64,000 nucleotides of DNA. Origin: Molanna angustata. Lineage: Eukaryota > Arthropoda > Insecta > Trichoptera > Molannidae. Each line of letters begins with the position of its first letter. Position 1 is the stretch's first letter. Of the stretch, positions 10,095 to 22,778 are shown one piece after another. Under the pieces are notes generated by a model. The model saw nothing but the letters and a program-made list of their open reading frames with translations. It was not told where the DNA came from and ran no database searches. The stretch lies in assembly GCA_963576475.1 (NCBI GenBank), contig OY754982.1, positions 19,349,717-19,413,716 on the forward strand, in the 5' to 3' direction. The translations under genes were made by a program, and so were the position numbers.

Positions 10095-10643
10095 TGAATG
10101 ATCGCAACATATCAAGAGACGCTAAAGTTGCCATTCATAACGCAATCGTAGTGCCAACCCTGACGTATGCAAGTGAGACCTGGACATGGCAGAAGTCGCA
10201 CGAAAGCAGAATAAATGCAGTTGAAATGAGATCGCTTAGAAGAATTTGTAACAGAACGATGTATGATAGAGTTCGGAATGAAGATACAAGGAAAGAATGT
10301 AAGATAAAGAAAGATGTAATTAACAGAATGAAAGTTAACACATTGAGATGGTTTGGCCACTTGGGGAGAATGAACGAAGAACGCCTGACGAAGAAAATAT
10401 ACAAAGCTGACAGGAACGGAATAAGAGGTCGCGGGCGCCCAAGAAAAGGATGGCACGACCATGTAAACGATATTTTGAAAGATGGAAATGTAAGAAGCAT
10501 GAACAACAGACGAACATGTATAATACGATGTATGAATGTTGATGGGGCGATGAATGTGTGTCAAGATAGAAAAATGTGGCGTTCGGTTTTCTCTGCCTAC
10601 CCCGTGAGGGGCATGGCGTGATGGTATGTATGTATGTATGTAA
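10095..10643 (+). pseudogene. SAYPVR-family LINE, C-terminal fragment
   Basis: An open frame to the TGA at 10619-10621 encodes the region downstream of a LINE RT core: IVVPTLTYASETWTW, then NAVEMRSLRRICNRTMYDRVRNE, LRWFGHLGRM, GRGRPRKGWHDHV and WRSVFSAYPVRGMA. These blocks (V-P-T-L-x-Y-x-S-E-x-W, the R-W-x-G-H pair and G-R-G-R-P-x-K-x-W) are standard in insect endonuclease/reverse-transcriptase LINEs. After the stop comes GATGGTATGTATGTATGTATG, a short ATGT tail that recurs after other copies here. The RT and endonuclease are missing, so this is a 5'-truncated but open copy. The first in-frame codons upstream (from 10046) are probably not element-derived. Confidence 0.85.
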
Positions 10644-11129
10644 TATTTATCGTGCCTTTGACGATTATATTCTATGAGATTATTGACTTAAGGCTTCTTG
10701 AGTAGTTTATTTATAATGCTTTGTTTTTTCTCTTATCTGTTTTCTAATACATTTTTTCCATTGAAATATTTAAGGTTATCCGTTTGATCCTCTTGAATTT
10801 CATCAAATACATAAATTCCAAATAACTTTATATTGAAAACCCGAGAAATAGTAATTAGATTCGTAGAATTTTGTGTCGCGAATGTGATGAAACTTTAATC
10901 TTCAATATGACTACCTACTAACAATAAGAAAAAATATCATGGATGTACGTGGATCTAAACGTTCATAAAATACATTTTCCTGTTTTTGTTAACTATGTAC
11001 TTGAGCAGACGATATTTATATTTCGTTTTCTTCCTTGTGAATATTTATTTGATCGTTGTATTTCTTCAGCTCAAGTGTTTAATCTGTTTCCCATTAATAT
11101 ACTATTCATTACACCTACACATTTGTGAA
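10644..11129. other. Gene-free AT-rich stretch
   Basis: No coding or RNA signal recognised. Overlapping open stretches at 10943-11219 are AT-driven and show no family motif. Confidence 0.45.
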
Positions 11130-11504
11130 TTTGAAACTTTCAATTCTTCTTCTTTTTTTTCTTTGCCTTATCCCACTTTAGGTAGGGTCGGCTCTCCTAA
11201 TCCTTTGGCACCACGATGATCTGTCCTGTATTGTCGGGGTTGGGATGTGGGCTTTATCCATAAGCTTCCTCATATTGCCCCACCACGTGGATATTGGACG
11301 TCTTTTTCCTTTTCTGGTTTCTGGGAGTGCTAGAGCAGTTTGCACCACATGATCGTTTTGCCTCCTCATTACATGTCCATACCATCTGAGTCGGCTTTCT
11401 GTAAGTTTTCCTGGTATGGGGGCTACTCCAAAGCTTCCTCTTATTAATTCATTACGAATTTTATCGAGCTTCGTCACCCCGCCTGCCCACCTCAGCATTT
11501 TCAT
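11130..11504 (-). pseudogene. RTE-type LINE C-terminal fragment
   Basis: The minus strand reads MKMLRWAGGVTKLDKIRNE, then SFGVAPI, LRWYGHVMRR, a basic K-R-R-P-x-x-x-W-W block and WCQRIRRADPT. This series (M-x-M-L-R-W, D-x-I-R-N, R-L-R-W-Y-G-H-V, R-R-A-D-P-T) is the conserved C-terminal tail of RTE-like LINEs in nematodes and insects. About 108 codons remain. The T-rich run just beyond (11141-11160, plus strand) would be the element's A-rich 3' tail. No RT core is present. Confidence 0.75.
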
Positions 11505-11704
11505 TTCATTGACATGTAGTTTTTGTTCATTTTGACATATTGTTGTTACTGTAGACTTTTCTTAAAAGATCACATTTGTGTATTTACGTACATACATTTT
11601 GATGAGGTTGCGATGTAATATCATATTTATTTGAAAAACTCGTTTAATCACAAAATGAATTGGTTCTGTAAGAATGAATATATGTATATTTATTTTGTTT
11701 TAAT

Positions 11705-12236
11705 TTATTAAAAAAGATGCCAAAGTTGCCTTTCATAACGCAATCGTAGTGCCAACCCTGACGTATGCAAGTGAGACCTGGACATGGCAGAAGTCGCACG
11801 AATGCAGAATAAATGCAGTTGAAATGAGATCGCTTAGAAGAATTTGTAACAGAACGATATATGACAGAGTTCGAAATGAAGATACAAGGAAAGAATGTTA
11901 GATGAAGAAAGATGTAATTAACAGAATAAAAGTTAACACACTGAGATGGTTTGGCCACTTGGGGAGAGTGAATGTAGAACGCCTGACGAATAAAATATAT
12001 ATAGCTGAGAGGAACACAACAAGAGGTCGGGGGCGCCCAAGTAAGGGATGGCACGACCATGTAAACGATATTCTGATAGATGGAAATGTAAGAAGCGTGA
12101 ACAACAGACGAACATGTATAAGACGATGTACGAATGTTGATGAGGAGATGAATGTGTGTTAAGATAGAAAAATGTGGCGTTCGGTTCTCTCTGCCTACCC
12201 CGTGAGGGACATGGCGTGATGGTATGTATGTATAAA
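11705..12236 (+). pseudogene. SAYPVR-family LINE, second C-terminal copy with stops
   Basis: Nearly the same sequence as the copy at 10095-10643, starting at the DAKVA(F)HNAIVVPTLTYASETWTW block. It has an in-frame TAG at 11899-11901 (where the other copy has AAG/ATA) and a TAA near 12161 in the VCQDRK region. It still ends with SAYPVRDMA, TGA and GATGGTATGTATGTAT. It lies only about 1.1 kb from the first copy with an opposite-strand RTE fragment between them. It is a dead copy. Confidence 0.85.
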
Positions 12237-13675
12237 ATAAACAAAAAAAACACCAAAAATGCATACAAATGCATAGAGAACCCACTAATTCCACAAAAAT
12301 AAATCAATATTAGACATCATGAAAAAATAGCAATAAAACAATATAACAAAAAAGCAAAACACGAATGAAAAAAAAATTTAAAAAATTCCAATTAAATATC
12401 CATAAATTAATTAAAAGGGAAAAATATATTTGGTATAAAGGCAGCAGCATCAAGGAAGACGAAACAGGAAAGGAGTAAAGTGGAAAGGAAGTCCATGTCG
12501 CCAACATGTCTCACAATAGCACCATTCATTGTGGAGGGTTCATACTTCTGACAACTCTAATTGAGCACAGTATTGTAATATTGTCACCAAACAAATCCAA
12601 ATTATTGAATACATAATTATATTTGATGCACATTCTATTTAATGTAGCATTTATGCCGACATTTGAATGACAATGAATGACCCATTGTACATAATATGAA
12701 ATGAAAAATTTAGTCTAGAAATGATAATAACTTAAAATGATAATTTAAGGGGCATTCTTGTACTTAAATCGTCAAAAAATTAATATCACTTTAACTTTTC
12801 TTTAATAAAGGCTTGTTACAATTATTATATCAAATGCTTTATACTATTGCATTACTGAGTAACGATTTTATAGCAACTATTCAAACGGAAATACTTTGAT
12901 TTACGATCGAAGAAGGTATCATTGAAAATAAAGGTAAATTATATTTGATTATGTTCTCACCATTGTGTAAAATAAGAGTATGTAAAATAACTCATGTGTT
13001 CAAAGTGATATAGAAGCAATAAGTATTTAACATTGTCAGGTTTTCCTATGAGTTACGCGAAATTAATATTTTGAAACCTCCTTTCAAAAACACGTTCTAG
13101 CTTCTGGTGATGAAAAATGAGTTTTTGCGTGTAGAAATTATAGCTCTGTCTCGGTGAGAAATTCGATAAATAATAACGGAAGATTGCACTATACTTCTCG
13201 TCTTTCTCACTTCTTACTCACTACAAACCATTGATATTTTGGGTGGGAAGAAAAGCCACAGGACACACTTTCGTGAAGTCTTCAAGAGTCTTGTTTTATA
13301 CTCTCCACAACTATGGAATAATGGAGAGTCATGACTTTTTACTATAATTTGACAAGTTATTTGCAATACAGTTTAAGTTATAAAACAAAAATATAACTTG
13401 TTATGGGATGTTCGAAAAATATTGTGATACCTAAATAATTTTTACGTACATTTGAATGTGTTATATTTTCTAGACGCGTAATACAAATGTTAATTGATTT
13501 GTTCACACCGCCATTTATTGAATGCTTACACAACTTACAAATGAAGAATGACCATTTTTTCCTGTAAAGCATCCCTCGGTGGGGTGTAGGGAAGATATAG
13601 TTGGTCTTTGTGTTTATTTTTGGATGAGAAATCTAAAATAAATAAAAAAAAATATTCCTTGAAAATGTTAAATAA
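12237..13675. other. Gene-free AT-rich stretch
   Basis: A-rich at the start (12240-12480), then mixed AT-rich DNA. No coding pattern, no tRNA-like boxes and no shared repeat recognised. Confidence 0.45.
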
Positions 13676-13679
13676 ATGT

Positions 13680-13850
13680 TTTTTAGATCTCGATAACAGC
13701 GCCACCTATCGGGTCCAAAACTATCGTATTTTTCAATCCGGAACCAACATTACAAATTTAGAAAATTTCATTGAAATCGGTTGGTCGGTTTCTGCGATTA
13801 GCGTGTACGAACATCGTGACACAAGATTTTTATAATAGAAAGATTGATGA
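13680..13850 (+). repeat. Dispersed non-coding repeat end (AATTTCATTGAAATCGGTTGG type)
   Basis: The run GCGCCACCTATCGGGTCC, then AAAATTTCATTGAAATCGGT, then CGAACATCGTGACACAAGA and TTTTTATAATAGAAAGAT has the look of a family widespread in insect genomes. In that family an AATTTCAT-x-AAATCGGTT block is followed by a nucleotide-rich tail and an AT-rich end, often attributed to non-autonomous DNA elements or Helitrons. Only one copy is in this window, so the call rests on memory of the pattern. Confidence 0.4.
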
Positions 13851-14400
13851 TTTAGATGACTGATTTGAAAACGGTATTGGAAAGGCAGTTTTATACATTT
13901 TAAGTTGGAAAAATATGAAAATCCTTACATATTAACTGTTTTTTGTATACCTATTTAATTTCAGATTTCGCGTAAGAAACTTATTAATTGAGTGTTTATT
14001 CCGTAAAGAAAAATATGAAATTTTCCCGTCAATATTAAACAATGCGTAGACAAATCCAATTTACTTTATTTGGTTTCAAGCGTTGTAAGCTTTTTAATTG
14101 AATAATTTCGTAAAAAAAAGTATGTAAACTAAACATAATGTAAACTAAATTTAGTAACTCCACCGATAATTCTTCATGGATATATGTTATATGGTGATAT
14201 TAATTTATCGTAATTATTGATGCGTTTTATTTGACTCACATCATAAGTATGTAACTAATACCTACATAAATTATTAATTATATTTATATACAGTTCTTTA
14301 TAAACACAATATTGCAGCATTCGATACTCTCTGGTTGGAGTTAAAAACTCGTCATCGAGAGAGGAGCATCATACTTACACATTACATATTTCACATAAAA
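13851..14400. other. Gene-free AT-rich stretch
   Basis: Nothing recognised. A splice-acceptor-like TTTAATTTCAG at 13957-13965 has no supporting open frame. Confidence 0.4.
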
Positions 14401-14404
14401 TTAT

Positions 14405-14470
14405 TGATTTCCCCGTTCTCTTATAATAATCCAACATCGTCTCTATTGAGATATTAATTACATAATTGTT
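14405..14470. repeat. Foldback family fragment
   Basis: GATTTCCCCGTTCTC, TCCAAC and TCGTCTCTATTGAGAT keep the order of the foldback inner arm but with several changes and no outer end. It is an old fragment. Confidence 0.6.
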
Positions 14471-14534
14471 TTTTTTAAAAGAAGGTTCCTTTGTGGTCGT
14501 TGCAATGCTCTATGAACGGACTGTTATACTCGTA

Positions 14535-14886
14535 TTAACATAACCTAGGTGGCTTCAATATTTCACCGAAACGTCGTGTTTCTGTGACTGTTGTATCTGT
14601 GGTGTCTGACACCACTTGGTTCATAGTCCTGACTTGGTTCCGTAGGAGGTGAATTGATGTTAGAAGCTAATCGGTAATTTAGAGGCGCCTTCTCTCTAGC
14701 TGAAATATGCGTGTCATACATCAAGACATCCCCTGCCACGTCGACCTCCTCACTTCCCCCACGGCTCTCCACTCCACTCCACTCCATGTACAGCCCCCGG
14801 GCTCCACAGAAGGGGTGGGCAATTATTAACGGGGTATTATAACTCCTCGTTGTATCTGATAAACTCGCTGCTTGAAAGAGCACCAA
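14535..14886. other. GC-richer island with hairpin-GAAACGTCG motif
   Basis: This patch is much less AT-rich than its surroundings. At its left edge, GGTGGCTTCAATATTTCACC followed by GAAACGTCG forms a short stem (GGTG/CACC) directly before GAAAC. This is the same layout as the hairpin modules attached to (TA)n tracts at 16.6, 17.7, 40.6, 41.3 and 43.7 kb. On the minus strand 14563-14886 is open for 107 codons (MEWSGVESRGG..., ISAREKAPLNYRL...) but matches no family I know. It ends inside the hairpin motif. It may be a piece of a Penelope-like element or unique DNA. Confidence 0.35.
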
Positions 14887-15489
14887 AGATGGTTGGTACC
14901 TACTCTTGTATTATACAATTATTATTATATTATTATACTCCGCACAGTTGGATCTTGCTTAACGAAGATAAGTCGGCGCTCTTGTTGAAGAAAAGTGGCG
15001 ATTTTACGCCTTCTCGAGTTAATTCTAGACAATAAAATTGTGTCGACATACCTTATACATGGTCTTATTACTATATTTTGTAATGTAGGTACTTCAAAGC
15101 CTACTGTATTCTTATATATACTGTGGAACGGTCGTTATTTAGACTGTTGTCGGGTTGATTTTTTTCAAAACTTTTTGAGCTAGTATAACGGAACTTTTTT
15201 TTTATCTAATTTGGTTTATTTATATCAAAAGTTTTCGCCAAGATTACATTTCAGATTTATTAGACCTTGACAACACAAAACGATTTATAATTTTTATTTT
15301 ATAATCTTTGAATGTTGATTTCAAATCACAATTATTAAAAATGTTGCATTTTATTCTTTGAAATAGTATATTCTGCAGTACCCAGTACAAGAATTCGAAT
15401 TCCGACGTCCTTCGATTTTTTCGACTTTATTAACGTCTAATCATATCATATTAAACTATAAACTATTGTTAAAAAAATTGTTACATTTT
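14887..15489. other. Gene-free AT-rich stretch
   Basis: No coding pattern or shared repeat recognised. Confidence 0.4.
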
Positions 15490-15865
15490 TTCGTGATTTT
15501 TTGATGTGTTTGTGATTGAAGTAAAGTAACAAAATTAAAAATTATTTGCTTTTACAATGTGTTTGTGATTGAAGGAAAATAACAAAATTATAAATTATTT
15601 GCTTTTTCAATGTGTATGTGATTGAAGGAAAATAAAAAAAATATAATTTATTTGCTTTTTCAATGTATTTGTGATTGAAGTAAAATAACAAAATTATAAA
15701 TTATTTGCTTTTTCAATGTGTATGTGATTGAAGTAAAATAACATAATTTAAAATTATTTTATCGTGCTTCTTCAATGTGTTTGTGATTGAAGTAAAATAA
15801 AAATAAATTATGTATGTATTATGCTTTTTTAATGTGTTTGTGACTACAGCAAAATAGTAAAAGTG
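15490..15865 (+). repeat. 53-bp minisatellite, about 7 copies
   Basis: The phrase ATGTGTTTGTGATTGAAG or a close variant starts at 15504, 15557, 15610, 15663, 15716, 15775 and 15832. The period is exactly 53 bp for the first five and 57-59 bp for the last two. Between them lie AAAATAACAAAATTATAAAT and TTATTTGCTTTTTC. Divergence grows toward the right end, so the array is old at that side. Confidence 0.95.
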
Positions 15866-16574
15866 AGCAAATGAATTGGCCAGTAGGTAATTAATTTCAG
15901 TGACATATTGCTTTAACAGTTTAAATTACTTTTATAGAATATTGACAATAATTATAAAATAACAGTTTTTAACGGTATTTCCCAAAAGGCATAGCGCAAT
16001 GGATCTCCGTTGAAAAATTAATCCTAAAAGGTTTCGGTCTTTTCAATAAAATATTGTTTATAGAGTGAACTCTGGGCACTCCCCTGTGTCCATTTAGGTC
16101 CGATTTATGTAGGTAGCATATATGCGACTTTGATTGATATGTCCCGGAGGGGGAAAAGATTAAATTAGGAAAATATATACTTGTCCAAACTCAATACTTT
16201 TTTATTCTTTATCTTTTTTTATTTTGTACACTTTATTCCTGAGCCTGAGTACCTACCTTTTATATCTATTATGTATTTATCGTTATGACGTAAAAGCTCA
16301 TTGGAGATATCTTACAACTCAGTTATGTATGAATATTATATAAAAGATTGCTATTATTTTGGTGGCATACCATGTGAAGATTTTGAACTTATTGTTTTTT
16401 TTTTATTTGTTTCAGGTAAACTGTTTTCTCAATATAGACTTATGATACTACTATAGCAGAAATATAAAGGGGTAAGTTAAAATGTTATTAATTTACTTTA
16501 TCATTTTTGATTTGATTTTAATTTTGTTGATGAAATAATTATCTTTTTTTTTATAATATAAATAATAACTTGGT
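15866..16574. other. Gene-free stretch with one splice-flanked segment
   Basis: The only notable signal is at 16396-16475: a T-rich tract ending TTTGTTTCAG at about 16415, then about 55 bp, then GTAAGT at about 16471. All three frames of the segment contain stops, so if it is an exon it would be non-coding. Weak evidence. Confidence 0.2.
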
Positions 16575-18280
<1,706 letters not shown>

Positions 18281-19138
18281 GAATTTACGGAAACAACGCA
18301 AGCAAATTGTTGAACTTGTTTCTAAATTATTAATATCCGTTTTAACTACACACTCTAAGTATTATTAATCAGTCAGGCTTTCAAACTTACCTGTTAAGGG
18401 CTAATCTCATGAACGGCTATGGTTGTTGGGAATATATATATTTGTTGGGAAGATTTTAGCTTTTAAACAACTGAATGCGTTTAATAGCATGGAAGAAAAG
18501 AGCCTTGTAGGCATTTCAAACAAAGCAATGTTTAATAATAATTTTTTTGAATAGCAGATTTTCATCGAATATTTTTTTAATCGCATATACGCAAACATTG
18601 GATTTCGTTCCCCTTCGGGAGTCAAATGATATTTTTATTGACAAACCTTCTTAACATCTCAATAGAGACGAAGTTGGGATAGTGTAGAAGAAAAATGAAA
18701 TAATATTTCTGGCGCAGTTCAGGGGTGAAATCTGTGCGAGACACTGTCATCTCATTTATAAGGACTGTTGCTACAAATAAACTAATTTCTGTTACTTCAT
18801 AGATGGCAATAGTATATTTCCTTATTTTCAAGTGAATTGTTACACACTATTCAAATATATAGAACATTCAAAAATTGCATTGATAAGGGAACTCAATAAG
18901 AAGGCATAATTTGTAAACTTTGCTCAAGCGTATAAAGTGATCACGTAAACAAGCCGATGACAGATCGTAAGCCCTGCAGGTGCCTCGAGTTTCTGTTTCT
19001 TCTACAATACCCCAACTTCGTCTCTATTGAGATGCTAAGAAGGTTTGTCAATAAAAATAGCGGATCCGAAATTCAATTTAATTTCCTAATGCATAAATCT
19101 AAATATATGTAATATTTTTTACAAATATAAATTTGTGT
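18281..19138. repeat. 858-bp inverted-repeat arm 1
   Basis: Reverse complement of 21921-22778 with the same length and, by eye, only about one difference (GTAAGCC near 18967 against the partner's GTGAGCC when both are read in the same direction). The two arms are separated by 2782 bp. The arm contains a foldback-family copy (about 18560-19065) and 280 bp of unique flank (18281-18560). Confidence 0.95.
18560..19065. repeat. Foldback family, subfamily B copy in arm 1
   Basis: Outer end ATCGAATATTTTTTTAATCG, CGCAAACATTGGATTT and CCTTCGGGAGTCAA, then inner arm ACATCTCAATAGAGACGAAG, the body (GGCGCAGTTCAGGGGTGA, GATGGCAATAG, GTGATCACGTAAACAAGCCG), and the reversed inner arm at 19005-19055. The words aatagcagat (about 18552) and aatagcggat (about 19058) flank it and could be a 10-base target duplication with one change. 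It differs from copies 2 and 3 throughout, so it is a distinct subfamily, shared with 54818-55440. Confidence 0.8.
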
Positions 19139-19155
19139 ATAAATTTGTATAAATT

Positions 19156-19644
<489 letters not shown>

Positions 19645-20849
19645 AAAATTTATAATTTATTTGATGTTTATTATATTCTGGTTATTGTTTATACTTTTCC
19701 TAATTTCTAATATTTCCAAATCAGCTAAATTTAAATTTGAATGTCCTGTATTGATGTCAAAATGATGATTAAATTCTATAAGCAGCGAATTCTGAAAAAT
19801 TATTATTTTTCAAACAGCGTAAATGTTCTTGAGTTCTAATTTGAAAATTTCTATTGGTTTTACCAAAAACTGAAATAATTTTCCATTGAAATTATTTCAT
19901 CAATATAATAATTATCTATTATATTATAATAAAAGTGTATTATATTACATAATTAGTTTTACGTAGGTACTTATATTGAATTAATAAATAAATTGTATCA
20001 AAATATGTATCTGGTAGGTGATTGTTCTAACTGCAGTCAAATCTTTTTCAACAAAATCTCAATAACTTTACCGGCGAATCAAGGTTTCATTAATTTTTTT
20101 GTACATTTAATTTTTACACTGGCAGGCTTATTGCAAAACGGAAATTTCTTCCAACCAACCAGAGTTAATGTTTAAGACACAATACCATGTGTACTATGGC
20201 AATAAGGTTATAAAAGATTGCTGATGTAAAAAAAACATGACAAAAAATATTGAACATAAAAACAGTTCATAGGAATGACAGGAAAACATAAGGATAAAAA
20301 GAAGAGGAGTAGAGGAAGAACAAATCAGATATCATCAAATAGATTTTTTGCTATGACTATTAGATATATCAGGAGTAAGACTATATCATTATCTTGCTGA
20401 ATGTTTTGAAATTTTATAAGTAATATAGTTGAAAACCCTTCACATGCAATTCATATTAGGTATTTAATAAATCCTTACATTTGCTGGTTTTTCGCAATAT
20501 GTACAATGTACATACTTCAAATCCACTATACTTTTGCCAGAGTTCACATTCTGTCATTCTTCTTCTTTCAATTTAACACTTTCGTATTTATGTTAAATGT
20601 GAGAATGAACATAATATTTATCCATTGTTATTTGATAACCAACACCTGCTTTTCAAATGTCTTATTCAATTAACATAAACATCTCCACTTACAACGATGT
20701 TACGTGAGAAAAATATCATTTTGTATTTTTTTCTAGTGAACGTCTTATTTTGATTTTTTTATCCGATATGCGATAAAAATAACTATCACTTATTACGTGA
20801 ATTAAATGAAACGTGTATTTAATTCCAATATTTTTATAGTTCATTATAA
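19645..20849. other. Gene-free AT-rich stretch inside the inverted repeat
   Basis: No coding or RNA signal. An open stretch at 19993-20175 has no family pattern. Confidence 0.45.
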
Positions 20850-20985
20850 GCATATTTTTTCCCCTGTCGGGAGTCAATAATATTTTATAACAAATTTTAA
20901 CATCTCAATAGAGACGAAGATTTCAGGAAAACTTTTCCTGAGTTCCTGGTTCTCCTATAATATTTGTCATAAAATAACTTTTATT
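20850..20985. repeat. Foldback family fragment
   Basis: TTTTTCCCCTGTCGGGAGTC, ACATCTCAATAGAGACGAAG and GTTCCTGGTTCTCCTATAAT keep the order outer end, inner arm, reversed inner arm, with the body gone. Partial and diverged. Confidence 0.75.
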
Positions 20986-21109
20986 TATAAATACAGGCGG
21001 TATTTGTAGCACAAAAGATGTAGGCGGAGAGAACTAATTCGTTATGTTTTTTTGTCATAAAATACACAAAAAAATATATATTATGAAAATTAATTGCCAG
21101 TGACAACAT

Positions 21110-21535
21110 ACGGTCTTGAAACCATGTCACTTAGTGCCAGAAATCTCCACAAACTCAAATGATCGAGCAATGGAAAGACAAATGTTGGGCGTATCCTTGA
21201 AAGACCGAATAAGAAACGAGGAAATAAGATGCCGGTCAAAGGTCACAGACATTGCAGAAAGAGTGGGAAGGCTAAAATGGCAATGGGCAGGTCATGTGGC
21301 AAGACAGAGGGATAATATATGGACCCCTGAAATTCTGAATCGGAGACCCTACCATAATAGAAGAGGTGTAGGGAGACCACAGAGGAGATGGACTGACGAT
21401 ATTGTCCAACTGGTGGGACATGGATGGAAGCAGAGCGCCCAAGGTAGAGAGAAATGGAAAACCCAGGAAGAGTCCTATATGCAGCAGTGTAGTGAAAGGG
21501 GCTAAATAGATAAAAAGAAGGAAGAAGATGAAAAT
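21110..21535 (+). pseudogene. Endonuclease/RT LINE C-terminal fragment (RTE/BovB-like)
   Basis: An open frame of about 129 codons ends at 21505. Blocks: NDRAMERQMLGVSLKDRIRNE, KVTDIAERVGRLKWQWAGHV, then VGRPQRRWTDDIVQL, REKWKTQEESYMQQC and the stop. This order (R-A-M-E-R-x-M-L-G, K-W-Q-W-A-G-H, G-R-P-x-x-R-W-x-D-D, E-x-Y-x-Q-Q) is one of the commonest LINE tails in insects. After the stop, AGATAAAAAGAAGGAAGAAG is the purine-rich 3' tail. The RT core is absent. It lies inside the 2.8-kb spacer of the inverted repeat, just left of arm 2. Confidence 0.85.
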
Positions 21536-21920
21536 TAACGAAAAGAGATCAATTCAGTATGTCTACAGATGATGATCATTAAATAATTACATGAGAACAT
21601 GACGGCAAAAAATAAATTAAGATATTTTTAAAGATTATCATATGTTTGCATGTGACGGGAAAGAAAAAAGGACGGGAGGATTGATTTTGTTACTGCTATG
21701 ATATAAAATAAAAGAAAAAAATATATATAATATCGATAGGTAAACAAATTAAAAATATTTGCAATATACCAAGTTTACCCTATGCATATTATAGAGTTTT
21801 GTAGCATTTATTACTAGCATCAGAATGTGGGATACTACTGCCTTTAGTAAGATTGACATGTTTTTTGATTGGATTCATTGATATGTATATAGCATTTTTT
21901 AAATATAAAATCTCAGTTAC

Positions 21921-22778
21921 ACACAAATTTATATTTGTAAAAAATATTACATATATTTAGATTTATGCATTAGGAAATTAAATTGAATTTCGGATCCGCT
22001 ATTTTTATTGACAAACCTTCTTAGCATCTCAATAGAGACGAAGTTGGGGTATTGTAGAAGAAACAGAAACTCGAGGCACCTGCAGGGCTCACGATCTGTC
22101 ATCGGCTTGTTTACGTGATCACTTTATACGCTTGAGCAAAGTTTACAAATTATGCCTTCTTATTGAGTTCCCTTATCAATGCAATTTTTGAATGTTCTAT
22201 ATATTTGAATAGTGTGTAACAATTCACTTGAAAATAAGGAAATATACTATTGCCATCTATGAAGTAACAGAAATTAGTTTATTTGTAGCAACAGTCCTTA
22301 TAAATGAGATGACAGTGTCTCGCACAGATTTCACCCCTGAACTGCGCCAGAAATATTATTTCATTTTTCTTCTACACTATCCCAACTTCGTCTCTATTGA
22401 GATGTTAAGAAGGTTTGTCAATAAAAATATCATTTGACTCCCGAAGGGGAACGAAATCCAATGTTTGCGTATATGCGATTAAAAAAATATTCGATGAAAA
22501 TCTGCTATTCAAAAAAATTATTATTAAACATTGCTTTGTTTGAAATGCCTACAAGGCTCTTTTCTTCCATGCTATTAAACGCATTCAGTTGTTTAAAAGC
22601 TAAAATCTTCCCAACAAATATATATATTCCCAACAACCATAGCCGTTCATGAGATTAGCCCTTAACAGGTAAGTTTGAAAGCCTGACTGATTAATAATAC
22701 TTAGAGTGTGTAGTTAAAACGGATATTAATAATTTAGAAACAAGTTCAACAATTTGCTTGCGTTGTTTCCGTAAATTC
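21921..22778. repeat. 858-bp inverted-repeat arm 2
   Basis: Partner of arm 1 (18281-19138), reverse complemented, same length. It contains the second subfamily-B foldback copy (about 21994-22500). To the right it continues into CCACCGCACACTTCC, which arm 1 lacks; to the left it leaves the match at CAGTTAC. Confidence 0.95.

Noticed and set aside
10112..10564. Minus-strand open frames opposite the SAYPVR LINE copies
   Set aside because: Antisense shadows of the LINE coding strand; the same happens at 11644-12307, 46524-46906 and 56550-56969.
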